From contig CALKKS010000001.1 of NCBI GenBank assembly GCA_937995345.1, forward strand, positions 1 through 55,849: a stretch of DNA of 55,849 nt, read 5' to 3'. A program made the translations under genes and the position numbers. Shown here in pieces: positions 24,479 to 32,721 of the stretch. This DNA comes from an uncultured Collinsella sp. (GTDB lineage: Bacteria; Actinomycetota; Coriobacteriia; Coriobacteriales; Coriobacteriaceae). Numbering within the stretch: position 1 is the stretch's first letter; every line of letters begins with the position of its first letter. A model generated the notes under the pieces. The model saw only the letters and a list, made by a program, of their open reading frames with translations. It did not search any database and was not told the origin of the DNA.

Positions 24479-25918
24479 ATGTCCGTTAATCCTGCCAGCG
24501 TCACCAACCCGCCCGCGCAGTTTCCCGAGGACTTTGTCTTTGGCGGCGCCACCGCTGCCTACCAGGTAGAGGGCGAGACCCGCACTCACGGTAAGGGCAA
24601 GGTTGCCTGGGACGACTTCCTGGAGGCCCAGGGCCGCTTCTCCCCCGATCCCGCTTCCGACTTCTACAACCAGTATCCCGTCGATTTGGAGCTGTGCGAG
24701 GAGTTCGGCATCAACGGCATCCGTCTCTCCATCGCCTGGAGCCGCATCTTCCCCAACGGCACCGGCGAGATCAACGCGCAAGGCGTGCAGTTCTACCACG
24801 ACCTCTTCGCCGAGTGCCACAAGCACCACGTCGAGCCGTTCGTCACGCTGCACCACTTCGATACGCCGCTCCCCCTCTTTGAGAAGGGCGACTTCCTCAA
24901 CCGCGAGACCATCGACGCCTTTGTGGACTTTGCCACCTTCTGCTTTAAGGAGTACGCCGACCAGGTAACCTACTGGTTCACCTTTAACGAGATCTGGGCC
25001 GACGCCTCCAACACCTACATCGAGGGCACCTTCCCCGGCGGCGTCAAGGCGCATCTGGCCGAGGCCTTCCAGTGCGAGCACAACATGATGCTCGCCCACG
25101 CCAAGGCAGTGCTCGCCTTCCACAACGGTGGCTTTAAGGGCAAGATCGGCGTCATCCAGTCGCTGGAGTTTAAGTACCCGCTCAACGAGAACGACCCCGC
25201 CGACATCAAGGCCGCCAACAACGAGCACGTACTGCAGAACCAGTTCCTGCTCGACGCCACCTTCCGCGGCGACTACGCGCCCGACACGCTCGAGTGTGCC
25301 AACCGCCTGGCTGCCGTCTCGGGCGGCACCATCGAGATCCTGGACGAGGACCTCGAGATCATGCGCGAGGCTGCGCTCTACAACGACTACCTGGGCGTTA
25401 ACAACTACCAGTGCCGCTTCCTCAAGGCCTACGATGGCGAGAACGACCTGCACCACAACGGTACGGGCGAGAAGGGCACCGGCCGCTGGCGCGTCAAGGG
25501 CATTGGCGAGCACGTGAACAAGCCCGGCATCCCCACCACCGACTGGGACTGGATCATCTACCCCGAGGGCCTGTTCGACCTGCTCGTCTACATTAAGCAG
25601 CGCTACCCCAACTACAAGCAGATCTTCATCACCGAGAACGGCATGGGCTACAAGGACCCCTACAAGGACGGCTTTGTGGACGACCAGCCGCGCATCGACT
25701 ACATCGAGCAGCACCTGCGCTGGCTGCTCAAGGCCATGGAGGTGGGCGTCAACGTGGGCGGCTACTTCCTGTGGAGCCTGCAGGACCAGTTCTCCTGGAC
25801 CAACGGCTACAACAAGCGCTACGGCTTCTTCTACGTAGACTTTGAGACCCAGAAGCGCACGCCCAAGGCAAGCGCATACTGGTATAAGCACGTGGCCGAG
25901 ACCCGTCGTCTGGACTAG
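24479..25918 (+). CDS. lacG: 6-phospho-beta-galactosidase 1 (GH1)
   Basis: Hydrolyses lactose-6-phosphate to glucose and galactose-6-phosphate. The 479-residue GH1 barrel has the acid/base Glu171 in WFTFNE and the nucleophile Glu386 in ITENGMG. The phosphate-binding set of 6-phospho-glycosidases is present: Ser439, Lys446 and Tyr448 in FSWTNGYNKRYG. The ribosome binding site is weak (TTGGA). It shares most of its sequence with lacG2 (29407), and both follow an IIBC gene. The two enzymes may differ in aglycone preference; the N terminus here is 8 residues longer. Confidence 0.93.
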   Translation: MSVNPASVTNPPAQFPEDFVFGGATAAYQVEGETRTHGKGKVAWDDFLEAQGRFSPDPASDFYNQYPVDLELCEEFGINGIRLSIAWSRIFPNGTGEINAQGVQFYHDLFAECHKHHVEPFVTLHHFDTPLPLFEKGDFLNRETIDAFVDFATFCFKEYADQVTYWFTFNEIWADASNTYIEGTFPGGVKAHLAEAFQCEHNMMLAHAKAVLAFHNGGFKGKIGVIQSLEFKYPLNENDPADIKAANNEHVLQNQFLLDATFRGDYAPDTLECANRLAAVSGGTIEILDEDLEIMREAALYNDYLGVNNYQCRFLKAYDGENDLHHNGTGEKGTGRWRVKGIGEHVNKPGIPTTDWDWIIYPEGLFDLLVYIKQRYPNYKQIFITENGMGYKDPYKDGFVDDQPRIDYIEQHLRWLLKAMEVGVNVGGYFLWSLQDQFSWTNGYNKRYGFFYVDFETQKRTPKASAYWYKHVAETRRLD

Positions 25919-25973
25919 CGGCTTGCGACGAGCGGAATTGCCCCGCTCACATAACCTGCTCCCCATTTCTCTA

Positions 25974-26020
25974 GCCGGGGGCGGCACGTCACACAACGCG
26001 CCGCCCCCGGCCTTTTGGTT
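25974..26020 (+). terminator. Terminator of the first lac module
   Basis: GCCGGGGGCGGC and GCCGCCCCCGGC form a perfect 12-bp stem followed by CTTTTGGTTTT, 55 nt after the lacG1 stop. Confidence 0.85.
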
Positions 26021-26049
26021 TTGGGCGGGTCGAGCCGCGGCGGGCTCCC

Positions 26050-26275
26050 GTTTGTCTCGATCTGTAACATTTAGCCGAGATTTTCAGTTCTAACTGTTAC
26101 AGATTGAGACAAACGCTCAGGCCAATCCTCTCAATCTCAATCTGTAACATCTAACCCACTTTTGACCGTCTAACTGTTACAGATCGAGACAAACGCTCAA
26201 GCTATTCTCCTCAATCTAAATCTGTAACATCTGGTCGAGTTTTTCGGTCCCAACTGTTACAGATCTAGATGAACG
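26050..26275. repeat. TGTAACA/TGTTACA palindrome array (3 copies)
   Basis: Three units at about 26050-26114, 26132-26194 and 26212-26275, 15-20 nt apart. The first has 20-nt arms, GTTTGTCTCGATCTGTAACA and TGTTACAGATTGAGACAAAC, matching at 19 of 20. The variable loop of about 25 nt carries a T-rich centre. The array fills the space between the lacG1 terminator and the lacI3 stop. Confidence 0.75.
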
Positions 26276-26287
26276 GGCCGAGCAAAC

Positions 26288-27298
26288 CTACGCCCGCAGG
26301 TCCCTTACGCTGGAGCGCTCGACCAGCACGCCGGAGACGAGCGTCCGGCTTCTGGAGCTTGGAGCTTCCAGGCCTGCAACGACCTCGTTAAGCGCACGGA
26401 TGCCCAACTCACGATGGCGGAACTTCACCGACGTCAAAATCGAATTGGGAATCGTCTTATAGAGCTCGTCGTCGAAGCCGATCACGGACACATCGCCGGG
26501 TACGCTCAGCCCCTTGTCACGCAAAGCCATCATCACACCGTTTGCCATGCTGTCGTTGGCAGCCAAAACCGCCGTGCAATCGGGCTTATCGGCGAGCGCC
26601 AGACCCGCGGCATAGCCGCTATCTGCATTCCAATCACCCCGCAGCGGCTCGGGCGGCTCAATGCCACGTGCCTCGAGTGCCGCACGCCAACCTTTCATAC
26701 GGCACTGGCTCGACAGCGACTCTTTCTTACCAGAGACGAAGTACACGTTCTTGTGTCCGTGATTCAAGAAGTACTCGCACGCCATGCGCGCGCCGCCCTC
26801 TTGATCGTCACTGACGGTGGAGCAGGTAGGATGCTCCATCGGTGTGATAATCACCGTCTTGAGGTCTTTCGGTGCCTCAAAGGTATCAAAGTCATCGACC
26901 ATCTGGCGCAGATTGAAAATCATGCCATCGACGGGCAGCTGCGACATCCTGCGCGCTGCATCGGCGAGGGTCATCTTCTCCCCCGCTCGTTTCTTGATCA
27001 TCGTGAGAGCAAAGCCTCGCTCTTCGGCGGCATCGGCGATACCGTCGATCATGTCCACGGCACCACCCGACAAGTGGAACAACACCACGCCGATGCACCC
27101 GTAACGGCCCAACTTGAGTGAGCGCGCGGCAAAGTTAGTTCGAAATCCGAGCGCCTCCATGGCCGCATGGACCTTCTCGCGCGTCGACTCGCGCACGCTA
27201 TCGGGCTCATTGATTACACGAGATACCGTCTTGAGAGACACGCCGGCGGCAACCGCCACATCGTTCATTGAGACGTTTTTCTTGTCCAACGTTGCCAC
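26288..27298 (-). CDS. LacI-family regulator (LacI3) of the second lac module
   Basis: A 336-residue LacI/GalR repressor: helix-turn-helix VSMNDVAVAAGVSLKTVSRV, hinge FAARSLKLGRY, sensor domain ending IGFDDELYKTIPNSILTSV. I place the start at GTG 27298, 5 nt after GGGAGA, because this gives a length matching LacI2 and an N terminus like it; ATG 27310, 27319 or 27349 would add 4 to 17 residues without a ribosome binding site. It is divergent from the second IIBC gene. The perfect palindrome at 27451-27470 is its likely operator. Confidence 0.85.
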   Translation of the reverse strand: MATLDKKNVSMNDVAVAAGVSLKTVSRVINEPDSVRESTREKVHAAMEALGFRTNFAARSLKLGRYGCIGVVLFHLSGGAVDMIDGIADAAEERGFALTMIKKRAGEKMTLADAARRMSQLPVDGMIFNLRQMVDDFDTFEAPKDLKTVIITPMEHPTCSTVSDDQEGGARMACEYFLNHGHKNVYFVSGKKESLSSQCRMKGWRAALEARGIEPPEPLRGDWNADSGYAAGLALADKPDCTAVLAANDSMANGVMMALRDKGLSVPGDVSVIGFDDELYKTIPNSILTSVKFRHRELGIRALNEVVAGLEAPSSRSRTLVSGVLVERSSVRDLRA

Positions 27299-27371
27299 TA
27301 TTTCTCCCATCGGCTTCATGTCGCATATTTTCTGCGTTCTAGCATACACTACCTGCCCGACTGATAAATCA

Positions 27372-27470
27372 ACCGTTTACCGGACAATATCGACCGCTCA
27401 CCCGTAAATCCTTGTTGCGCTTTCTAAAATGTCTTACGTTGTCATTAACGAAATGACAACGTTGTCATTT
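27372..27470. promoter_or_regulatory. lacE2 control region: 21-nt-spaced pair, -10 box and a perfect LacI palindrome
   Basis: ACCGTTTACCGG (27372-27383) and ACCGCTCACCCG (27393-27404) are direct repeats 21 nt apart. A possible -10, TAAAAT, is at 27425-27430, which puts the -35 position on the second repeat, as expected for an activator. 27451-27470 is a perfect 20-nt palindrome around TGACAACGTTGTCA, a classic LacI operator, with a weaker copy TTACGTTGTCA at 27434. Confidence 0.7.
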
Positions 27471-27573
27471 CAAAACACCTTCCTCAAGCAGGAAGGTTTC
27501 CGGGCAGTCCTGACCATCCATCGACGACCAGTTCCATCCACATGCATCGCGCATCGAGCAGCAAAGGAGCTCT

Positions 27574-29331
27574 ATGGACGCCATCGTAAAGATGCTCGAA
27601 AAGCATCAACCGTTCTTTGAGAAGATCTCGAGGAACATCTACCTCCAGGCCATTAAAGACGGATTCCTTGGGTGCATGCCCATCGTCCTGACCTCTTCGA
27701 TTTTCCTGCTCATCGCCACCCTTCCTGGCGTGGTTGGCATCACGTTGCCCCAGACGCTCATCGACTGGTGCAACAAGCTGTACAACTTCACCATGGGCGT
27801 TATGGGCATCATGGTCGCCGGCACCACTGCAAAGAACTTCACGGCTTCCATGAACCGCCGCATGCCCGCCGGTAAGGTGCTCAACGACGGCTCCACCATG
27901 GTGGCCGCCCAGTGCAGCATGCTTCTGCTCGCCGTTACGCAGTTCACCACCAAGCTCGACGGTTCCGAGCTTTCGGTCTTCGATTGCACTAGCATGGGCA
28001 CGCGCGGCCTGTTCTCGGCATACATCGCCGCGTTCATTACCGTGTGGGTTTATAAGTTCTGTGTCTCGCGTGATCTGACCATTAAGCTGCCCAAGGAGGT
28101 CCCGGGCGCTATCGCTCAGAACTTCCGCGACATCATCCCCTTCGGCGGTGCTGTCATCATCTGCGGCATCATCGATGTGGTTGTGCGCAACCTCATGGGT
28201 GTTCCGTTCTCCGAGCTGCTCATCAAACTGCTCTCCCCGCTCTTTACCGCGGCAGAAACCTACCCCGGCCTCATCCTTATCCAGGCAGCCACCGCGTTCT
28301 TCTGGTTCATCGGCGTCCACGGCCCCTCGATCGTCCAGCCGGGTATTGACCCCATCCGTCTTGCCAACCAGGCCGAGAACCTGCAGGTTCTTCTTGCTGG
28401 CGGTCACCCCGCCCACTCCCTCACCTTCAACATGTCGCTCGTAGGTGAGTTCGGCGGCACCGGTGCCACGTTTATCGTGCCGCTCCTGCTGATCCTCTTT
28501 ATGAAGTCCAAGCAGCTTAAGGCCGTCGGTAAGGCCTCGATTGTCCCTGTCGCCTTCGCCGTCAACGAGCCGCTGCTCTTTGGCGCGCCGATGATCCTTA
28601 ACCCCTACATGCTCATCCCCTTTGTTGCCGCCGGCTGCGTCAACGTGAGCGTTGCCAAGTTCTTTATCGACAATGTGGGCATGAACGGCTTCTCCTTCGT
28701 GGTGCCTTGGGCTACCCCCGCCCCCATCGGCATCTTTATCACCACGAACTTCCAGCTTATCGCCCTGGTATTTGTCGCGATTATCATCTTGCTGGACGCC
28801 ATCATCTACCTGCCATTCTTGAAGGCATACGATAAGCTGCTCTGCGATCAGGAGGCCGAGCGCGCCGCCGAGCTGGGCCTCGAGTCCGATGGCGCCGCTG
28901 CCATCGCTGCCAGCGCGCCTGCACCCGCCGTCGAGACGACCACCGCTGCCGTCGGCAGCGAGCCTGTCGCCGATCAGCCCGAGCCCGCCGCCGACGCATC
29001 CGCTAAGAAGGACGTCGATGGCCTGAAGGTCCTCGTCCTGTGCGCTGGCGCCGGCACCTCCGCCATGCTCGCCAACGCCATTAAGGAAGGCGCAGCGCAG
29101 ACCGGTGAGAACATCGCTTCCTCCGCAGGTGCCTACGGTCAGCACACCGCCATCATGGACCAGTACGACGTCATCGTGCTCGCTCCGCAGGTTCGCAGCT
29201 ACTACAACGACATGAAGGCCGATACCGATCGCCTGGGCATTAAGCTGCTCGCCCCACGCGGCAAGGAATACATCGACCTTACCCGCGACCCCGCTGGCGC
29301 CATCAAGTGGCTCCGCGAGAACCTCGACTAG
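27574..29331 (+). CDS. PTS lactose-family IIBC transporter 2
   Basis: Second lactose/beta-galactoside PTS permease, 585 residues. It has an N-terminal IIC domain (about 1-425; WFIGVHGPSIVQPGI, VNEPLLFGAP), an Ala/Pro/Thr-rich linker (about 430-482) and a C-terminal IIB domain with phospho-Cys C490 in VLVLCAGAGTSA. It is homologous along its whole length to the 22633 protein but clearly diverged. AAAGGAG precedes ATG 27574. It forms an operon with lacG2, is controlled by LacI3 by position, and depends on an external IIA, presumably LacF. A different beta-galactoside from transporter 1 is likely. Confidence 0.9.
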   Translation: MDAIVKMLEKHQPFFEKISRNIYLQAIKDGFLGCMPIVLTSSIFLLIATLPGVVGITLPQTLIDWCNKLYNFTMGVMGIMVAGTTAKNFTASMNRRMPAGKVLNDGSTMVAAQCSMLLLAVTQFTTKLDGSELSVFDCTSMGTRGLFSAYIAAFITVWVYKFCVSRDLTIKLPKEVPGAIAQNFRDIIPFGGAVIICGIIDVVVRNLMGVPFSELLIKLLSPLFTAAETYPGLILIQAATAFFWFIGVHGPSIVQPGIDPIRLANQAENLQVLLAGGHPAHSLTFNMSLVGEFGGTGATFIVPLLLILFMKSKQLKAVGKASIVPVAFAVNEPLLFGAPMILNPYMLIPFVAAGCVNVSVAKFFIDNVGMNGFSFVVPWATPAPIGIFITTNFQLIALVFVAIIILLDAIIYLPFLKAYDKLLCDQEAERAAELGLESDGAAAIAASAPAPAVETTTAAVGSEPVADQPEPAADASAKKDVDGLKVLVLCAGAGTSAMLANAIKEGAAQTGENIASSAGAYGQHTAIMDQYDVIVLAPQVRSYYNDMKADTDRLGIKLLAPRGKEYIDLTRDPAGAIKWLRENLD

Positions 29332-29348
29332 TTTTCCTCCCTCTGCTG

Positions 29349-29372
29349 GTGCCCGAATCCCCGTTCGGGCAC
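29349..29372 (+). other. Hairpin between IIBC2 and lacG2
   Basis: GTGCCCGAA (29349-29357) pairs with TTCGGGCAC (29364-29372) around six bases with no strong T-run. It is the positional equivalent of 24421-24448. Confidence 0.5.
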
Positions 29373-29406
29373 CTCTCCCTATCCACATTTCACGAAAGGA
29401 CAGCAG

Positions 29407-30828
29407 ATGACGAACCTCATGCAGTTCCCCGACGGCTTTGTGTTTGGCGGCGCCACCGCCGCTTACCAGGTTGAGGGCGAGACCCGCACGCACGGCAAGG
29501 GCAAAGTGCCCTGGGACGATTTCCTGGCTGCTCAGGGTCGCTTCTCCCCCGATCCCGCAAGCGACTTCTACAACAAATATCCGGTCGATATCGACCTGTG
29601 TCAGCGCTTCGGCATCAACGGTATCCGCGTCTCCATCGCTTGGAGCCGCATCTTCCCCAACGGCACCGGCGAGGTTAACCCCGAAGGTGTTGCCTACTAT
29701 CATGAGCTCTTTGCCACGTGCAATAACGCCGGCGTCATCCCCTACGTCACGCTCGACCACTTCGACACGCCCGAGGCCTTCTACCTGGACGGCAGCGAGG
29801 GCTTCCTGACGCGCTCGACGATCGACGCCTTTGTCGAGTACGCCAAGTTCTGCTTTGCCGAGTTCACCGAGGTCAAGCACTGGTTCACCTTTAACGAGAT
29901 TCCCGCGACCGCCGAGGGCAGCTTTATTGTTGGCAACTGGCCGCACGGCGAGAAGTATCGCCTGGACAAGGCCTTCCAGCTTATGCACAACATGATGGTG
30001 GCCCACGCCAAGGCAGTCGTTGCCTTCCATGAGGGCGGCTTTGAGGGCGAGATCGGCATTGTCCAGAACCTGGAGCCCAAGTATCCCCTCGACCCCAACA
30101 ACGCCGCCGACTGCGAGGCAGCTCGCATGGCCGACGTCATCAACAACCGCTGGGTACTCGACGCCACCTTCCGCGGCCACTATGCAGCCGACACCATGGA
30201 GGCTGCGACCAAGCTGGCCCATATCGCCGGCGGCGAGCTCGACGTCCGCGACGAGGACATCGCCGCGCTGACCGCCGCGCTCCCCTACAACGATTGTCTG
30301 GGCGTCAACACCTACAAGTGCCAGTTCCTGCGTGCCGCCGAGGGCGAAAACGACATCAACCACAATGGCACCGGCGACAAGGGCTCCTCGCGCTGGTTCC
30401 TCAAGGGCGTGGGCGAGTCATGCGTGCGCGAAGGCGTACCCACCACCGACTGGGACTGGATTATCTATCCCGAGGGCCTCTACGACCTGCTGCTCCGCAT
30501 TAAGAACGATTACCCCAACTACAAGAAGATCTATATCACCGAGAACGGCATGGGCTATAAGGACGACTTCGAGGACGGCTTTATCGACGATGCTCCCCGT
30601 ATCGACTACATGCGCCAGCACCTCGCGTGGATCCTCAAGGCAATCGACGGCGGCGTGAACGTCGACGGCTACTTTGTGTGGTCGCTGCAGGACCAGTTCT
30701 CCTGGACCAACGGCTATAACAAGCGCTATGGCCTGTTCTACATCGACTTTGAGACCCAGAAGCGCTATCCCAAGGCCAGCGCGTACTGGTACAAAAACGT
30801 CGCGGAGACCGGCCTGCTCATGACCTAA
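29407..30828 (+). CDS. lacG: 6-phospho-beta-galactosidase 2 (GH1)
   Basis: The 473-residue GH1 enzyme has acid/base Glu164 (WFTFNE), nucleophile Glu379 (ITENGMG) and the phosphate-binding Ser432, Lys439 and Tyr441 (FSWTNGYNKRYG). GAAAGGA precedes ATG 29407, better than at lacG1. It pairs with the second IIBC transporter. Close similarity to lacG1, strongest in the first 90 and last 120 residues, points to duplication of the module; residues around 120-180 (DHFDTPEAFY, IPATAEGSF) differ most and may set specificity. Confidence 0.93.
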   Translation: MTNLMQFPDGFVFGGATAAYQVEGETRTHGKGKVPWDDFLAAQGRFSPDPASDFYNKYPVDIDLCQRFGINGIRVSIAWSRIFPNGTGEVNPEGVAYYHELFATCNNAGVIPYVTLDHFDTPEAFYLDGSEGFLTRSTIDAFVEYAKFCFAEFTEVKHWFTFNEIPATAEGSFIVGNWPHGEKYRLDKAFQLMHNMMVAHAKAVVAFHEGGFEGEIGIVQNLEPKYPLDPNNAADCEAARMADVINNRWVLDATFRGHYAADTMEAATKLAHIAGGELDVRDEDIAALTAALPYNDCLGVNTYKCQFLRAAEGENDINHNGTGDKGSSRWFLKGVGESCVREGVPTTDWDWIIYPEGLYDLLLRIKNDYPNYKKIYITENGMGYKDDFEDGFIDDAPRIDYMRQHLAWILKAIDGGVNVDGYFVWSLQDQFSWTNGYNKRYGLFYIDFETQKRYPKASAYWYKNVAETGLLMT

Positions 30829-30854
30829 TCCCGCTGCACACCCCCCTGTCGGAC

Positions 30855-30893
30855 GCATGTGAGCCCCCCACGGGCTCACATGCGGCCTTTTTT
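30855..30893 (+). terminator. Terminator of the second lac module
   Basis: GCATGTGAGCCC/GGGCTCACATGC stem followed by GGCCTTTTTT, 27 nt after the lacG2 stop. Confidence 0.9.
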
Positions 30894-30916
30894 CTTTGAT
30901 TCGGCTGGCACCGCGC

Positions 30917-31141
30917 GTTTGTCTTAATCCGTAACATCTAGCAGGGTTTTTCGGTCCTAACTGTTACAGATCAAGACAAACGGATGGGCTGCCCTGCAAG
31001 ATCTCAATCCATAACATCTAGACCGATTTTTGCCGCCCAGATGTTACAGAACGAGACAAACCCGTGACCCGTTCCAACAAAATCTCGATCTGTAACATCT
31101 GGTCGAGTTTTTCACCCCTAGCTGTTACAAATTGAGACAAT
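30917..31141. repeat. TGTAACA/TGTTACA palindrome array (3 copies), second module
   Basis: Three units at about 30917-30981, 31001-31061 and 31081-31141 with the same arms as at 26050, more diverged in the middle unit (CCATAACATCTA). The order, count and spacing mirror the array after lacG1. Confidence 0.75.
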
Positions 31142-31192
31142 TAGATGGTGGAATCCAATCTTTCCACGCAGCCATGAAACGCGGTCTCTAGT

Positions 31193-31267
31193 TTTCGGTA
31201 TCGCGAACATACTTTCGGTATCATTTCATGGTAATATGATACCGAAAGTATGTTCGTGATACCGAAA
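31193..31267. promoter_or_regulatory. Fourfold TTTCGGTATC palindrome upstream of fic
   Basis: 32-nt arms (31193-31224 and 31236-31267) match inversely at 31 of 32 positions around 11 nt. Each arm contains TTTCGGTATC twice, 18 nt apart, so four half-sites face each other. The array ends 8 nt before the fic start codon and includes its ribosome binding site. It is a strong candidate for autorepression by the Fic protein's C-terminal winged helix. Confidence 0.65.
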
Positions 31268-31275
31268 GGAACCCC

Positions 31276-32508
31276 ATGCGCCAGTTCGATTACGCCACAG
31301 TTCCAGCGGAGCTCGAAATAACTCCAATCACTAACCTCCTTCTCTCGATACGCGAGCATAAAGGCAGGCAGCTTATTCTGAGCCAAGTCAAACCTGAGCT
31401 TCTGTCATCTCTTATGGAGGAAGCAAAAATTCAAAGCACCCAATCCTCCAACGGACTTGAAGGAATCGTTACCACTCAAAAAAGACTCAAAGCGATCATG
31501 GCGTATTCCACCAAACCAAGCTCCCGTGCAGAGGAAGAGATCGCTGGATACCGAGACGTTCTATCGCTTATTCACGAGTGCCACGATTCCATTCCCATCA
31601 CGCCGTCGGTCATTCTGCAGCTACATCGTGACCTCATGGCACACACAGCCATCTCATATGGCGGTCATTGGAAAGATAGCGATAACGAAATCGTCTGCAT
31701 CGATGATCAAGGTAATCGATATGTACGCTTTAGGCCCCCTTCGGCCCTAGCAACCCCGGGGCTTATCGAAGAAGCTTGTAAATCTCTTAACGACGCTTTA
31801 TCTCGCCAAGCCTGCGACCCTCTCCTTATATCATTCCGCTTTATCTTTGATTTTGTCAGCATTCACCCCTTCAACGATGGCAATGGCAGGATGAGCCGAC
31901 TCCTCACGACGTTGCTGCTCGAAAAGACTGGATACGACGTTGCACGTTATATCAGCATCGAACGACTCATCGAGGACAACAAGGCGCTTTATTACAACGC
32001 ACTCGCCGCTAGCTCCACCGGATGGAATGAAAATCAAAACACGGAGGCACCCTTTATCCGTTTCATGCTCGGAACCACTTTGGCGGCCTACCGACAGCTC
32101 GAGGAGCGCACCTTGGTAAGATCCAGTCTCCGCCCCGTGTCGAAGCAAGACCGAATCGCCGTTCTATTTCAGCAAAGACCCGGCGTCATAAAGAAATCCG
32201 ACATCCAGTCCAATAGCCCCGATATCAGCGAAGTGACGATAAAGCGGACCCTCAGCCAGCTTGTTAGTTGCGGTGCAATCGAAAAAACTGGAGCAGGTCG
32301 TTCAACAGGCTACATACTCAAAGACGCCCATGCTCTGGAATTATTCATGCGATCCGCAACACCCGATGGCGAACAAGCAGTTACAAAAGAATCCCCAAAG
32401 GATAAGCTCCTTGAGCGCATGAACCGAGCCGAGGATGAAAGCATCGAGGGACTCTACGAAGACTACAATTCATTCTCAAGGGACATCAGGGCAAAATACG
32501 GAATCTAG
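31276..32508 (+). CDS. Fic-domain protein with C-terminal winged-helix domain
   Basis: Fic enzymes transfer AMP or other nucleotide moieties to target hydroxyls. The 410-residue protein has an N-terminal Fic_N region with the inhibitory-type motif SNGLEG (58-63, Glu62), a Fic core with the complete catalytic motif HPFNDGNGR (His197 onwards) and a C-terminal winged-helix region (about 290-360; IKKSDIQSNSPDISEVTIKR). This is the class II layout, where the inhibitory helix precedes the core. Codon use is less GC-rich than in the flanking lac genes, suggesting acquisition. It is monocistronic, after the second lac module. The target is unknown; the DNA-binding tail and upstream palindrome suggest autoregulation. 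Confidence 0.9.
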   Translation: MRQFDYATVPAELEITPITNLLLSIREHKGRQLILSQVKPELLSSLMEEAKIQSTQSSNGLEGIVTTQKRLKAIMAYSTKPSSRAEEEIAGYRDVLSLIHECHDSIPITPSVILQLHRDLMAHTAISYGGHWKDSDNEIVCIDDQGNRYVRFRPPSALATPGLIEEACKSLNDALSRQACDPLLISFRFIFDFVSIHPFNDGNGRMSRLLTTLLLEKTGYDVARYISIERLIEDNKALYYNALAASSTGWNENQNTEAPFIRFMLGTTLAAYRQLEERTLVRSSLRPVSKQDRIAVLFQQRPGVIKKSDIQSNSPDISEVTIKRTLSQLVSCGAIEKTGAGRSTGYILKDAHALELFMRSATPDGEQAVTKESPKDKLLERMNRAEDESIEGLYEDYNSFSRDIRAKYGI

Positions 32509-32547
32509 TCATTTCTCGAAATGGCCTCGTTCTTGCTATCCGCGCGC

Positions 32548-32666
32548 ATTTACGCGTCATTTCGTGTCACGTTGACGCGCAAAATGACGCGTAAATTTTT
32601 ACGTGTCATATATTTTGACGCGCAAATGACGTTTTTCTTTTACGCGTCATTTTGCGCGTCATTTTG
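32548..32666. repeat. Cluster of TTTACGCGTCA / TGACGCGYAAA words
   Basis: Within 119 nt the word TGACGCG or its complement CGCGTCA, or a one-base variant, occurs about eight times in both orientations. A perfect 15-nt inverted pair (ATTTACGCGTCATTT at 32548-32562, inverse at 32582-32596) is included, and further copies are at 32605-32630 and 32639-32666. It lies between the fic and deoR stop codons, so it is not a promoter of either gene. Confidence 0.65.
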
Positions 32667-32721
32667 ATTTGATAAATCCCAGCCGCGACAAGAGAGCCAA
32701 AAGTACCTCCTGCAGCGCTAG

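Noticed and set aside
26050..26275. Possible CRISPR array
   Set aside because: Units are palindromes with 15-20-nt gaps and variable loops, without uniform spacers or cas genes.
27484..30363. 959-codon open frame on the minus strand
   Set aside because: It lies wholly antisense to the IIBC2 and lacG2 genes and its composition is that expected from high-GC codon bias on the other strand. No ribosome binding site or family motif.
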